Origin: Polyangiaceae bacterium
GTDB lineage: Bacteria > Myxococcota_A > Polyangia > Polyangiales > Polyangiaceae
Direction: 5' to 3'
DNA: 49,213 bases
NCBI GenBank assembly: GCA_019637265.1
Contig: JAHBVY010000016.1
Location: forward strand, 1-49,213
Below the pieces are notes generated by a model that saw nothing but the letters and a program-made list of their open reading frames with translations, made no database searches and was not told the DNA's origin. Positions 41,991-49,213 of this stretch are shown piece after piece; position 1 is the stretch's first letter, and every line of letters starts with the position of its first letter. The position numbers and the translations under genes were made by a program.

Positions 41991-42902
41991 ATGCCTGAGC
42001 GCGCAGCATCGCCGCGGCCGAACAGCCTCGCGGCGTGGGTCCTCGCGTGTCGCCCAGCGACGCTGTGGGCGAGCTCCGTCCCGGTGCTCGTGGGCTCCGC
42101 CTGCGCCAAGCTCGCTGGTGGCTTCGCGCTGTGGCCAGCGCTCGCCGCCTTGGTCGGCGCGGGGCTGCTCCAGGTCGGGAGCAACTTCGCCAACGACGTC
42201 TTCGACTACGAGCAAGGCGCGGACACCGAAGAACGGTTGGGGCCCACCCGCGCCGTGGCGGCAGGCCTCGTCAGCCCCCGCGCGATGAAGCGCGGCATGG
42301 TCCTGGTGTTCGCGCTGGCGCTCGCGGTGGGCGTCTACCTGACCTTCGTCGCGGGCCCGGTGGTGGTGGCCATTGGGGTGGCCTCCATCGTCTGCGCCAT
42401 CGCCTACACCGGTGGGCCGTATCCGCTCGGATACAACGGGCTCGGCGATCTGTTCGTGATGCTGTTCTTCGGCTTCGTCGCGGTGCTGGGCACCGAGCTC
42501 GTGCAGGTGGGCGCGGTGAGTCGCCTGGGAGTGCTCGCGAGCGTCCCGGTGGGCGCGCTCGCCACCGCCATCTTGGTGGTCAACAACCTGCGCGACATCG
42601 ACACGGACCGCGTGGCCGGCAAGCGCACCCTCGCGGTGCGCTTCGGCAGGCGCGTCGCGATTGGGGAATACGCGCTGCTCAACGCGCTGGCCTACGCCCT
42701 GGCGGCGCTGATCTGGCGCCTGTTCGAGCTGAGCCCCTGGGCGCTGCTGCCGCTGTTCGCGGCGCCGCTTGCCATACGAAACACCTGGCATGTATCGAAG
42801 CAGCGCGGCGCGCCGCTGAACCGGGTGCTGGTGCGCACCGCGCAGCACCTGGCGATCTTCGGCTTGTTGTTCGCCCTCGGTCTGACACTATCCTCCCCCT
42901 GA
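41991..42902 (+). CDS. menA: 1,4-dihydroxy-2-naphthoate polyprenyltransferase
   Basis: 303 residues with about eight membrane helices. First Asp-rich motif [11 protein letters not shown] (66-76), second [19 protein letters not shown] (about 201-219), both bind the polyprenyl diphosphate and Mg. It attaches the isoprenoid tail to DHNA at the inner membrane. The start at 41991 follows the palindromic element, so it needs its own ribosome site or read-through; none is obvious. menC follows 3 bases after its stop. Confidence 0.93.
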   Translation: MPERAASPRPNSLAAWVLACRPATLWASSVPVLVGSACAKLAGGFALWPALAALVGAGLLQVGSNFANDVFDYEQGADTEERLGPTRAVAAGLVSPRAMKRGMVLVFALALAVGVYLTFVAGPVVVAIGVASIVCAIAYTGGPYPLGYNGLGDLFVMLFFGFVAVLGTELVQVGAVSRLGVLASVPVGALATAILVVNNLRDIDTDRVAGKRTLAVRFGRRVAIGEYALLNALAYALAALIWRLFELSPWALLPLFAAPLAIRNTWHVSKQRGAPLNRVLVRTAQHLAIFGLLFALGLTLSSP

Positions 42903-42905
42903 GCT

Positions 42906-43991
42906 ATGCGCGCGTCTTGGTGCCGCGTCCGCGTGGACGCAAAACTCGATCGCCCCATTTCACACACCAGCGCCGGGAGGTCTTGGACTTCGCGGCCGAG
43001 CGCCTTGGTGCACCTCGTCTCCAAGGACGGCACCACGGGCCTCGGTGAGTTAGCACCGCTGCCTGACTACTCGCCGGATGACATCAACGAGGGGATCCGC
43101 GCGCTCTCCGCCGTGGAGCCGATCGAGATCGGCCCGCACGACCTGAGCAAGCCGCGCACCTTGCTCGCGCGCGTGGAGGCGATGGTGCCGCGCAGCTTGC
43201 CCGCGGCGCGCTTCGCCTTGAGCTCCGCCGTGCTCGACTGGGTGGGGCAACAGGCAGGCAGCGCCGCGTGGGAGCTCTTGGCGACACTGCCCGCGAAGGT
43301 GCTGGAGACACCCGTACCGCTCAGCGCGCTGCTCACGGGTGACAGCGCCGCGGCGCGCCGCGCAGCGGCCGAGCAGCGCTTGGCGGAGGGCTACACCAGC
43401 CTGAAGCTCAAGCTCACGAACGCGAAGGCCCCGCTCGCCGAGGCAGAGGAGCTCGCCCCGCTGCTGAAGGAGCGCAGCGCGCGGCTCCGCCTCGACGCCA
43501 ATCAGAGCCTATCGAAAGCTACCCTGACTAAGCTGAACAGCCAGCTGAGCGAGCTACCGCTGGACTCGTTCGAGGAGCCCGCCGCGGCGGAGGACTGGGA
43601 GGCCTGGGTGAAGGGCGGCGCACCGGCTCCCCTCGCCTTGGATGAGAGCCTGTTTCACGCGCCCGCCAGCCTGAAGCGCCTGCTCGACGCGCGGCGCGCG
43701 ACGGCCTTGGTGCTCAAGCCGACCTGCCTCGGCCTGGCACGCAGCCTGGACCTCGCGGATCAGGCGAAGCGCGCGGGGGTGGAGGTCACCGTCAGTCACT
43801 GCTTCGAGGGCCCGGTGGGTTACACCGCGGTGTGCGCGGTGGCCCTGGCGGTCGCGAGCCGCGAGCTGCCGAGCGGGCTCGCGCCTCACGGCGGCCTGGG
43901 TGAGCTGAATCGCTCGATCCCATTCATTTCCTCAGGGAAATTAACGCCGTGGGCCACCTCGGGCTTGGACACGGAGTTCGCGACTCGTTGA
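42906..43991 (+). CDS. menC: o-succinylbenzoate synthase
   Basis: 361 residues, enolase superfamily. The N-terminal capping part (1-100) with 'GLGELAPLPDYS' is followed by the barrel: KLKL (catalytic Lys, about 159-162), RLDANQ (metal Asp, about 184-189), FEEP (Glu, about 211), LALDES (Asp, about 233-238) and VLKPTCLG (second Lys, about 257-264). It dehydrates SHCHC to o-succinylbenzoate. All catalytic residues are present. The DNA for the QSLSKATLTKLNSQ loop uses AT-rich codons including CTGACTA (43524). Confidence 0.92.
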   Translation: MRASWCRVRVDAKLDRPISHTSAGRSWTSRPSALVHLVSKDGTTGLGELAPLPDYSPDDINEGIRALSAVEPIEIGPHDLSKPRTLLARVEAMVPRSLPAARFALSSAVLDWVGQQAGSAAWELLATLPAKVLETPVPLSALLTGDSAAARRAAAEQRLAEGYTSLKLKLTNAKAPLAEAEELAPLLKERSARLRLDANQSLSKATLTKLNSQLSELPLDSFEEPAAAEDWEAWVKGGAPAPLALDESLFHAPASLKRLLDARRATALVLKPTCLGLARSLDLADQAKRAGVEVTVSHCFEGPVGYTAVCAVALAVASRELPSGLAPHGGLGELNRSIPFISSGKLTPWATSGLDTEFATR

Positions 43992-44015
43992 CGTCGTCAC
44001 GATGAGGCGCTGCCC

Positions 44016-45458
44016 ATGACGCCAGGCTTCGCCGCCTTGTCCCTGACGAGCGCCGCGCGGGAGCATCCTCACGGCGACGCGCTGATCACGCCGAGCGGCA
44101 CCCTGAGCTTCGCGGCGCTGGCGGCGGGCGCCCAGCGCGCCGCGGCTTGGCTCGAGCGTGAGGGCCTGCTCACGAGCCAGCTCATCGCCTTGGTCGCCTC
44201 CCCGGACCAGCGCTCGATCGAGCTCACGCTGGCCTGCGTCGACCTCGGGATCCCGCTCGCCTTCGTGCACCCGCGGCTCAGCGAGGGGGAGCGCGCGGCG
44301 CTGCTCGAGCGCTTCGTCGCCACACGGTCAGCGCCGCTCATCATCCCGCCAGCGGATTGGGGCAGCGCCCACCCGCGGGCGGTCACCCAGGTCACCACAG
44401 CGGGAGCGCGCGGCGTCGCCTCCTTTCACGCGCTCTTGTTCACTAGCGGCAGCAGCGGCGCGCCCAAGGCCGTGGAGCTGGGCGCGGAGCAGTTCCTCGC
44501 GGCGGCGTGGGCTTCGGCGGAGAACTTGGGATGGATAACTGACGATCGCTGGCTCCTCAGCTTGCCGCTGGCTCACGTGGGGGGCCTGTCGGTGGTGCTG
44601 CGTTGCCTGACAGCGCGGCGCGCGGTGGTGCTCCCGCCGCCTGGCTCGGGGCTCGACGCTCAGCGCCTCGCGCGCGCTGTGGAAGGGGAGCGCGTGAGCC
44701 TGATGAGCCTGGTGCCGACCCAGCTGGGCAAGCTGCTCGACTGGCGTCCGCCACCCTCACTGCGTGCCGCGTTGATCGGTGGTGCAGCGGCGCCACCGAC
44801 GCTCCTCGCGCGCGCTCGCGCGGCTCGGATCCCGACGCTGACGACGTACGGCGCCACCGAGGCTTGCTCGCAGATCGCGACGGAGCCGTTCAGCTCCGAG
44901 CTGCGCCGCGCGGCGCCTCGTGAGGACGGCGCGGTAGGGAAACCCGTGGCACGCACCGCGGTCGAGATCCGTGACGGGCTGATCGCGGTGCGCGGTCCCC
45001 AGCTGATGCGCGGCTACGCCCCAGAGCAAAACAGGCAAACCCCCCAAACAAAAAACCTCGAGGCAGGGTGGCTTGTCACGAGCGACCGTGGGGAGCTCAC
45101 ACGAGACGGCTGGCTCCGCGTCTTCGGCAGAGCAGATTGCGTGATCATCACCGGCGGCGAGAACGTGCACCCGATGGAGGTCGAGCAGCTCCTCTTGCTG
45201 CACCCCGCGGTGGAGGCTTGCGCGGTGGTTGGTGTCCCTGACGAGATGTTCGGCCAGCGGGTGGCCGCGCTCTTGGTGGGCGAGCCGGAGCAGGAGGCGT
45301 CGCTCCGCGCCTACCTGGAGCAGGCGCTCGCGCCCCATCGAAGGCCGCGGGTGATGCGCTGGGCGAGCGCGCTGCCAGCGCTCCCGAGCGGAAAAACCGA
45401 CCGTCAGCGCGTGATGGCCCAGCTCGAAGCAGCGGCTCGGCTCCCTCGAGGACCGTAG
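44016..45458 (+). CDS. menE: o-succinylbenzoate-CoA ligase
   Basis: 480 residues, adenylate-forming: A3 loop FTSGSSGAPKAVEL (about 139-152), A5 TYGATEACSQI (about 275-285), A7 TSDRGEL (about 350-356), A8 GRADCVIITGGENVHP, and A10 PSGKTDR (Lys near 463). Activates OSB with ATP and CoA. In the segment before A7, EQNRQTPQTKN is coded by A/C-rich codons that form the T/G element (45034-45057); here family members vary. A 24-bp gap separates it from menC. Confidence 0.92.
   Translation: MTPGFAALSLTSAAREHPHGDALITPSGTLSFAALAAGAQRAAAWLEREGLLTSQLIALVASPDQRSIELTLACVDLGIPLAFVHPRLSEGERAALLERFVATRSAPLIIPPADWGSAHPRAVTQVTTAGARGVASFHALLFTSGSSGAPKAVELGAEQFLAAAWASAENLGWITDDRWLLSLPLAHVGGLSVVLRCLTARRAVVLPPPGSGLDAQRLARAVEGERVSLMSLVPTQLGKLLDWRPPPSLRAALIGGAAAPPTLLARARAARIPTLTTYGATEACSQIATEPFSSELRRAAPREDGAVGKPVARTAVEIRDGLIAVRGPQLMRGYAPEQNRQTPQTKNLEAGWLVTSDRGELTRDGWLRVFGRADCVIITGGENVHPMEVEQLLLLHPAVEACAVVGVPDEMFGQRVAALLVGEPEQEASLRAYLEQALAPHRRPRVMRWASALPALPSGKTDRQRVMAQLEAAARLPRGP
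45034..45057 (-). repeat. T-run/G-run element inside menE
   Basis: The minus-strand reading ends TTTGGGGGGTTTGCC after GGTTTTTTG. It codes Gln/Asn/Thr-rich loop residues that look neutral, unlike the conserved coding of the menF copy. Confidence 0.5.
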
Positions 45459-45554
45459 GATGAGTCTGCCGAGGCGGCGCGCGGGTGTTAGGCTTCGCCC
45501 TCGGGCGCCTCGCACGCCGAGGCCGCACGCGAAGAAGCCCGACCGCCAGCAGTC

Positions 45555-47921
45555 ATGAAACCCGGCAGGTTCCCTGTTTTGATCGCCGGCGCGCTGGCGC
45601 TGCTCTCCCTGCTCTTGGCGCTGCTGGTTCGCTTGGACGCGGCGGCGCCGCCCGACTTCGTCAGGTTCTTGGGGCGCTTCCACACGCTGGCAGTGCACCT
45701 GCCCATCGGCATCTTGCTCTTGATCGCGCTCGCGGAGCTGGCCTCCTTCGTGCCCAAGCTCCGCGCCCGCGTGGACCCGGCGATCGGCCTCGCGTTGCCG
45801 GTGGTGGCGATCACGGGCGCCGTGGCGTTCGTGCTCGGGCTGATGCTGGCGCGCGGCGGGGGCTACCCGGGGCAGCTCATCATGCTGCACCGCGGCCTCA
45901 CCTTGGCGTCCATCGCGATGCTGCCGGTGTGCGCCTTGCTGTGGGCGCGGCCGGGAGCACAGGACGGAGGCGGGCGCTGGGCGTACCGCGGCGCGCTGAG
46001 CCTGGCGGTGCTGCTCATGTCCGTCGGCGCGCACTACGGCGGCTCCATGACCCAGGGCGAGCACTACCTGGTGCGCTACGCGCCTGGCTTCGTGCGCGGC
46101 TGGTTTGGCGTCAAGGAGCCTGTCCAGCGCGTGGCTGATGACGCGCCCGTCGCGGATCCGCTGGTGTGGGAGCACACCGTGCTCCCCATCTTGAAGCAGC
46201 ACTGTGAGGAGTGTCACGGTGAGTCGGAGGCCAAGGGGAGTTTGCGCGTGGATAGTGTGGCGGCGGCGCTGAAGGGCGGCGATGAGGGGCCGAGCATCGT
46301 CCCCGGTAAGAGCCACCTGAGCAGCCTGGTCACGCGGATGCAGCTGCCGCTCGGCGACGATGAGCGCATGCCCCCTGACGACAAGCCGGGGCCATCGGAG
46401 GCTGAGATCGCCTTGATCGCGTGGTGGATCGATCGCGGCGCGACGGAGGAGCTGAAGGTGCGGGAGGGGGTGGTGCCCCAGGGTGTCTCCGAGCTCTTGG
46501 CGGCGAGCCTGAAGCGCGCCACGCCGACGAGCACGGCGGACGCAGGCACACCGGAGCCGCAGGGCGAGCCTCAGGGGGACGCTGGCGCGGGAGCGGACAC
46601 CAAGGGCAGCAGCTCTGACGAGGATGAAGATGAGGACGACGAAGACGAGGATGACGAGGCGGACAGCGCCTTCGACTCCATCCCCTACGAGCGGCCCAGC
46701 AAAGACGATGAGGACAGCGACGATGAGGATGAGGACGAGGACAGCGATGAGGACGAGGATGAGGGAGCGTCAGGCAGCGCTGGCAACGCCTCGGGCAAGG
46801 CGCCGGTAGCCGCCGCGACCCAGCACGGCTCCGCCTGGAAGCTCTTGATCGCCCCGCTGCTCGATCAGCGCTGCGGCAAGTGCCACGGCGAGAAGCGCCC
46901 CAAAGGTAAATTCCGTGTGGATTCTCTCAGCGCGCTGACCCAGGGCGCGAAGGAGGGGCCCGGGGTGGTGCCGAGGGACCCTGGCAAGAGCACGCTCATC
47001 ACGCGCATCCGCACCACGGACCCGAAGAAGCACATGCCGCCTTACAAGCACCCGCAGGTGACGGCGAGCGAGCTCGAGCTGCTCATTTGGTGGGTTGGGC
47101 AAGGCGCGGGCGAGCAGGTGAGCACCAGCGCGCTCTCGGGGCCCCTGGCTGCGGCGTGGGGCCCGAAGGCGGCCACCCGGGGCTCGGCGCCAGCGGCTGG
47201 GTCGGAGGTGAGCCGGGGTGCTGATGGTGAGGCTGGCGAACCGGATGCGGGCGCGGTGAGCGGTGTCGCCGGGGCTGGCGTGGCGGATGGGGGCGCCGCG
47301 CGTGGCGCCGATGAAATAGTGGATGGTGGTGTGAGCGCCGTGGGAGCGGGCGATGCGGGGGTGGCGAGCTCCGGCGCGGGTGCGACCGGCGACGCAGCGC
47401 CGGTCAGTGCTGCTGATGGTGTGCTGCTCTACCGCGACGTGATCGCGCCGATCCTCGTGCGGCGCTGCGGCGCGTGTCACAGCGGCGCGAACGCCGTCGG
47501 CGTGGATGTGACCGACCTGCCCGCGATGATCGAGAGCGGGGACGTGGTGCCCGGCGAGCCGGAGGCGAGTCCGCTGCTCGCGCGACAGCTCTTACCGCTC
47601 GCGGAGCTGGGTCACATGCCGCCCAAGGGTGAGCCCCAGCCGGAGCCGTGGGAGCTCGAGGTGACGCGGTTGTGGATCCGCGATGGCGCCGGGGCCGATC
47701 TTCGCGTCGCCCGCGCCGACTTACCACCCGAGGCGTTGGAGGCCCTGACTGACGCGGACACGCCCGGAGCGAGCGGCGTGAAAGCGACGCCGGGCGGCGG
47801 CTGCGCCGCCTGCACCGTGGGGCGCCAGGGCGACGTCGACGCAGCGCTCAGCGGCCTCGGCGCCCTGTTGGCGCTCAGCGCGCTCTGGTGGCGCCGCAGG
47901 GGCGCGCGCAGGTGCTGCTGA
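45555..47921 (+). CDS. membrane protein with three PSCyt1-type haem domains and MYXO-CTERM-like tail
   Basis: 788 residues. N-terminal membrane region with about five helices (9-26, 44-65, 77-99, 117-130, 146-160), including FHTLAVHLPIGILLLIALAE, a DUF2231-like start. Three cytochrome-like segments follow, each with CxxCH and an axial-Met-like MPP: CEECH (217-221) with MPP 272, CGKCH (440-444) with MPP 494, CGACH (638-642) with MPP 688. Between the first two lies an Asp/Glu run (353-404). The end has CAAC (750-753), a hydrophobic stretch (764-779) and RRR, as in MYXO-CTERM signals. It could carry electrons across the periplasm; its placement after the quinone genes is suggestive only. Confidence 0.85.
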   Translation: MKPGRFPVLIAGALALLSLLLALLVRLDAAAPPDFVRFLGRFHTLAVHLPIGILLLIALAELASFVPKLRARVDPAIGLALPVVAITGAVAFVLGLMLARGGGYPGQLIMLHRGLTLASIAMLPVCALLWARPGAQDGGGRWAYRGALSLAVLLMSVGAHYGGSMTQGEHYLVRYAPGFVRGWFGVKEPVQRVADDAPVADPLVWEHTVLPILKQHCEECHGESEAKGSLRVDSVAAALKGGDEGPSIVPGKSHLSSLVTRMQLPLGDDERMPPDDKPGPSEAEIALIAWWIDRGATEELKVREGVVPQGVSELLAASLKRATPTSTADAGTPEPQGEPQGDAGAGADTKGSSSDEDEDEDDEDEDDEADSAFDSIPYERPSKDDEDSDDEDEDEDSDEDEDEGASGSAGNASGKAPVAAATQHGSAWKLLIAPLLDQRCGKCHGEKRPKGKFRVDSLSALTQGAKEGPGVVPRDPGKSTLITRIRTTDPKKHMPPYKHPQVTASELELLIWWVGQGAGEQVSTSALSGPLAAAWGPKAATRGSAPAAGSEVSRGADGEAGEPDAGAVSGVAGAGVADGGAARGADEIVDGGVSAVGAGDAGVASSGAGATGDAAPVSAADGVLLYRDVIAPILVRRCGACHSGANAVGVDVTDLPAMIESGDVVPGEPEASPLLARQLLPLAELGHMPPKGEPQPEPWELEVTRLWIRDGAGADLRVARADLPPEALEALTDADTPGASGVKATPGGGCAACTVGRQGDVDAALSGLGALLALSALWWRRRGARRCC

Positions 47922-47952
47922 GTGTGCTGGTGGCGTCGTAGGCGGGGCGATA

Positions 47953-49213
47953 CTACTTAGCACCTCGCTCCGCTACAAAGGCGACGATACGCTGGAACTG
48001 CTCTATCGATACGGATGTGACGGTAATGGGGCTCTTTCGTCGCTCGCCATAGACCGCTGCGTACACATCGCCGAGCGGCTGAAACGTGCGACCCAATGCC
48101 TCAGACAAGAAACGAACCTCCTCAGTCTCGGGCACTTGCTCCTTGCGCTTGCGTCCAGACCGCTTCGGGTACGGTGTGAGAGGCTGGTCGAAGCGACGGC
48201 CACCGCCCAGGACTACATATCCGTCCCCCTTCCCCTCAATCATCGCCGTACCGAGCACGCCCCACTTCTCCTCGTCACCATGCTCCGTCCAGATGAGCAC
48301 TGGGTCATTGGGTAGCATCTCCTGGTAGGCCGTCCAAGGCATCCGCTTGCTGTTACCGACCTGCCACCTGAAGGACCCGCCCTTGAGCAACTCAGAAATT
48401 TCTGCGAGCTTAACGTGGGCACCTTTATTGTTGTTGTTGTTTACCCCGAACCACCAGGCTGTGCTGCCAGCGGCAGGCTGTGGGGCTGATGCGTCAGCTG
48501 TACCTGGATAAGCCAGAAGCGCCGCCTCTTCACGCAGCCTCGGGCTCATTAGAATATGGTAGAGGCTACCCGTCTTCTTCTTTAGGTAGCTTGACTTGCC
48601 CGCTCGCTCGACCTCGACACGCACAGCCGCATCCCAATCGTCCATCACAAACGCTGGAATTCGACCTAGTTCGCTAACTGGCACATGGAGAGTCGGGGTA
48701 TCCGGTTTAGTAAATGCGCCTGGCAGGGCGCCAGGAATGGCCTCCGTTGCTCGCCTGACGACATCAGCGCTCTGTAGAATCATACCGAACTCTCGAGGAC
48801 CTATCTGACACCATGCCACATGGCGCTGACCAACAGTCACCGAGACGCTCCCCTGACGACTATAGTTGAGGTGCAAGCGTTCATCGTCTACCTCAAGCCC
48901 TGCGACCTCGAGCGCATGCGCCAGCCGTTCAAGCACTAAGCTTGCTGAAGCCCTATCCTCTGCAATCTCGCGAAGTCGCTTAGCGAGCATCTCGAGATCG
49001 CTTGGGTCAACGTCGACACCCAGGTGCGATGTGCCGCTAGCCTGCCCCGAGAGCGACGCCGACCTGTCCGAACGCAAACGCGAGGTGAGCCGCCCCGTCT
49101 TTGGGAGGCCCGAGGTCGGCGAATGGTCGAAGTCCTTCACGGGTGACGGTCGATGCCTGTCCGTCTCCAGCTTGGAGAGGTCGACCGGCGCGCCGTGAGT
49201 CCACAAGCTTTCG
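47953..49213 (-). CDS. partial gene, PUA/EVE-like C-terminal region
   Basis: At least 417 codons, open to the window edge. The frame contains TTG at 49206, but the ORF continues upstream, so the true start is probably outside. The visible order is a disordered start (about 1-60), a helical region with a beta segment (NYSRQGSVSVTVGQRHVAW), then from about residue 245 a domain beginning AWWFGVN, with five Asn in a row, 'FRWQVGNSKRMPW', and PNDPVLIW. This pattern resembles PUA/EVE-type folds that bind modified bases, but the match is weak. It has lower GC and codons such as AAT/AAC unlike the neighbouring genes. Confidence 0.6.
   Translation of the reverse strand, partial: ESLWTHGAPVDLSKLETDRHRPSPVKDFDHSPTSGLPKTGRLTSRLRSDRSASLSGQASGTSHLGVDVDPSDLEMLAKRLREIAEDRASASLVLERLAHALEVAGLEVDDERLHLNYSRQGSVSVTVGQRHVAWCQIGPREFGMILQSADVVRRATEAIPGALPGAFTKPDTPTLHVPVSELGRIPAFVMDDWDAAVRVEVERAGKSSYLKKKTGSLYHILMSPRLREEAALLAYPGTADASAPQPAAGSTAWWFGVNNNNNKGAHVKLAEISELLKGGSFRWQVGNSKRMPWTAYQEMLPNDPVLIWTEHGDEEKWGVLGTAMIEGKGDGYVVLGGGRRFDQPLTPYPKRSGRKRKEQVPETEEVRFLSEALGRTFQPLGDVYAAVYGERRKSPITVTSVSIEQFQRIVAFVAERGAK

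Noticed and set aside
45459..45554. Terminator after menE
   Set aside because: GC-rich partial complements exist but no stem with a T-run could be defined.

Overview
The window is GC-rich, non-mobile-looking bacterial chromosome, most likely from Myxococcota (myxobacteria in the wide sense; family not resolved). Support for this: two Hanks-type Ser/Thr kinases with C-terminal membrane segments, an AgmX/PglI-type protein, many lipoproteins with Gly/Ser-rich or Ala/Pro/Glu-rich linkers and Cys-rich ends, a PATAN (DUF4388) response regulator, and a C-terminal MYXO-CTERM-like tail on a multiheme protein. No rRNA, tRNA, CRISPR array, transposase or integrase was seen.

Layout. 1-6 kb: an outer-membrane barrel protein, a Cys-rich lipoprotein, then an AgmX-like TonB-type protein followed closely by a membrane Ser/Thr kinase. 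6-11 kb: two large lipoproteins on the minus strand, one with a CxxCH haem motif, one a lipase-like hydrolase. 11-18 kb: housekeeping and signalling genes: a small zinc-ribbon protein, an LpxH-like phosphoesterase coupled to a cNMP-binding protein, a beta-propeller lipoprotein, a parvulin, a Ycf46-like AAA ATPase, and a two-domain polyphosphate:AMP phosphotransferase. 18-28 kb: a coupled TPR protein and lipoprotein, a GNAT enzyme, a short adenylate-former-like protein, the second kinase (preceded by an 18-bp tandem repeat), a response regulator, a TPR protein coupled to a DUF218 protein, a hypothetical gene, and a 37-residue lipoprotein missed by a normal length cut-off. 28-35 kb: divergent Cys-rich lipoproteins, ettA, an Xre/MbcA-RES toxin-antitoxin pair with a readable promoter, a zinc-ribbon membrane protein, and an outer-membrane barrel protein.

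35.7-45.5 kb is a compact plus-strand menaquinone cluster: DAHP synthase, ubiE/menG, menF, menD, menH, menA, menC, menE. It runs from shikimate-pathway entry to the final methylation, but menB and a DHNA-CoA thioesterase are absent. Many junctions overlap by a few bases. The exception is menH-menA, which holds a palindrome-rich insertion-like element. 45.5-47.9 kb encodes a membrane protein with three PSCyt1-type haem domains. The last 1.2 kb carries the end of a lower-GC gene with a PUA/EVE-like C-terminal part, which may mark the edge of an acquired segment.

The most unusual layer is non-coding. Several short dispersed sequence families run through the window: a T-run/G-run element ending in GGGGGTTTGCC, a TTGAAACCCGCCCCTAC family, a GGCGTCGCTGAT palindrome family, a CTAGAGCGG hairpin family and an over-frequent CTGACTA. 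Some copies lie inside genes, usually at linkers or variable loops. I did not find a convincing new multi-gene defence or biosynthetic system; the repeat families and a few odd proteins are the best leads.
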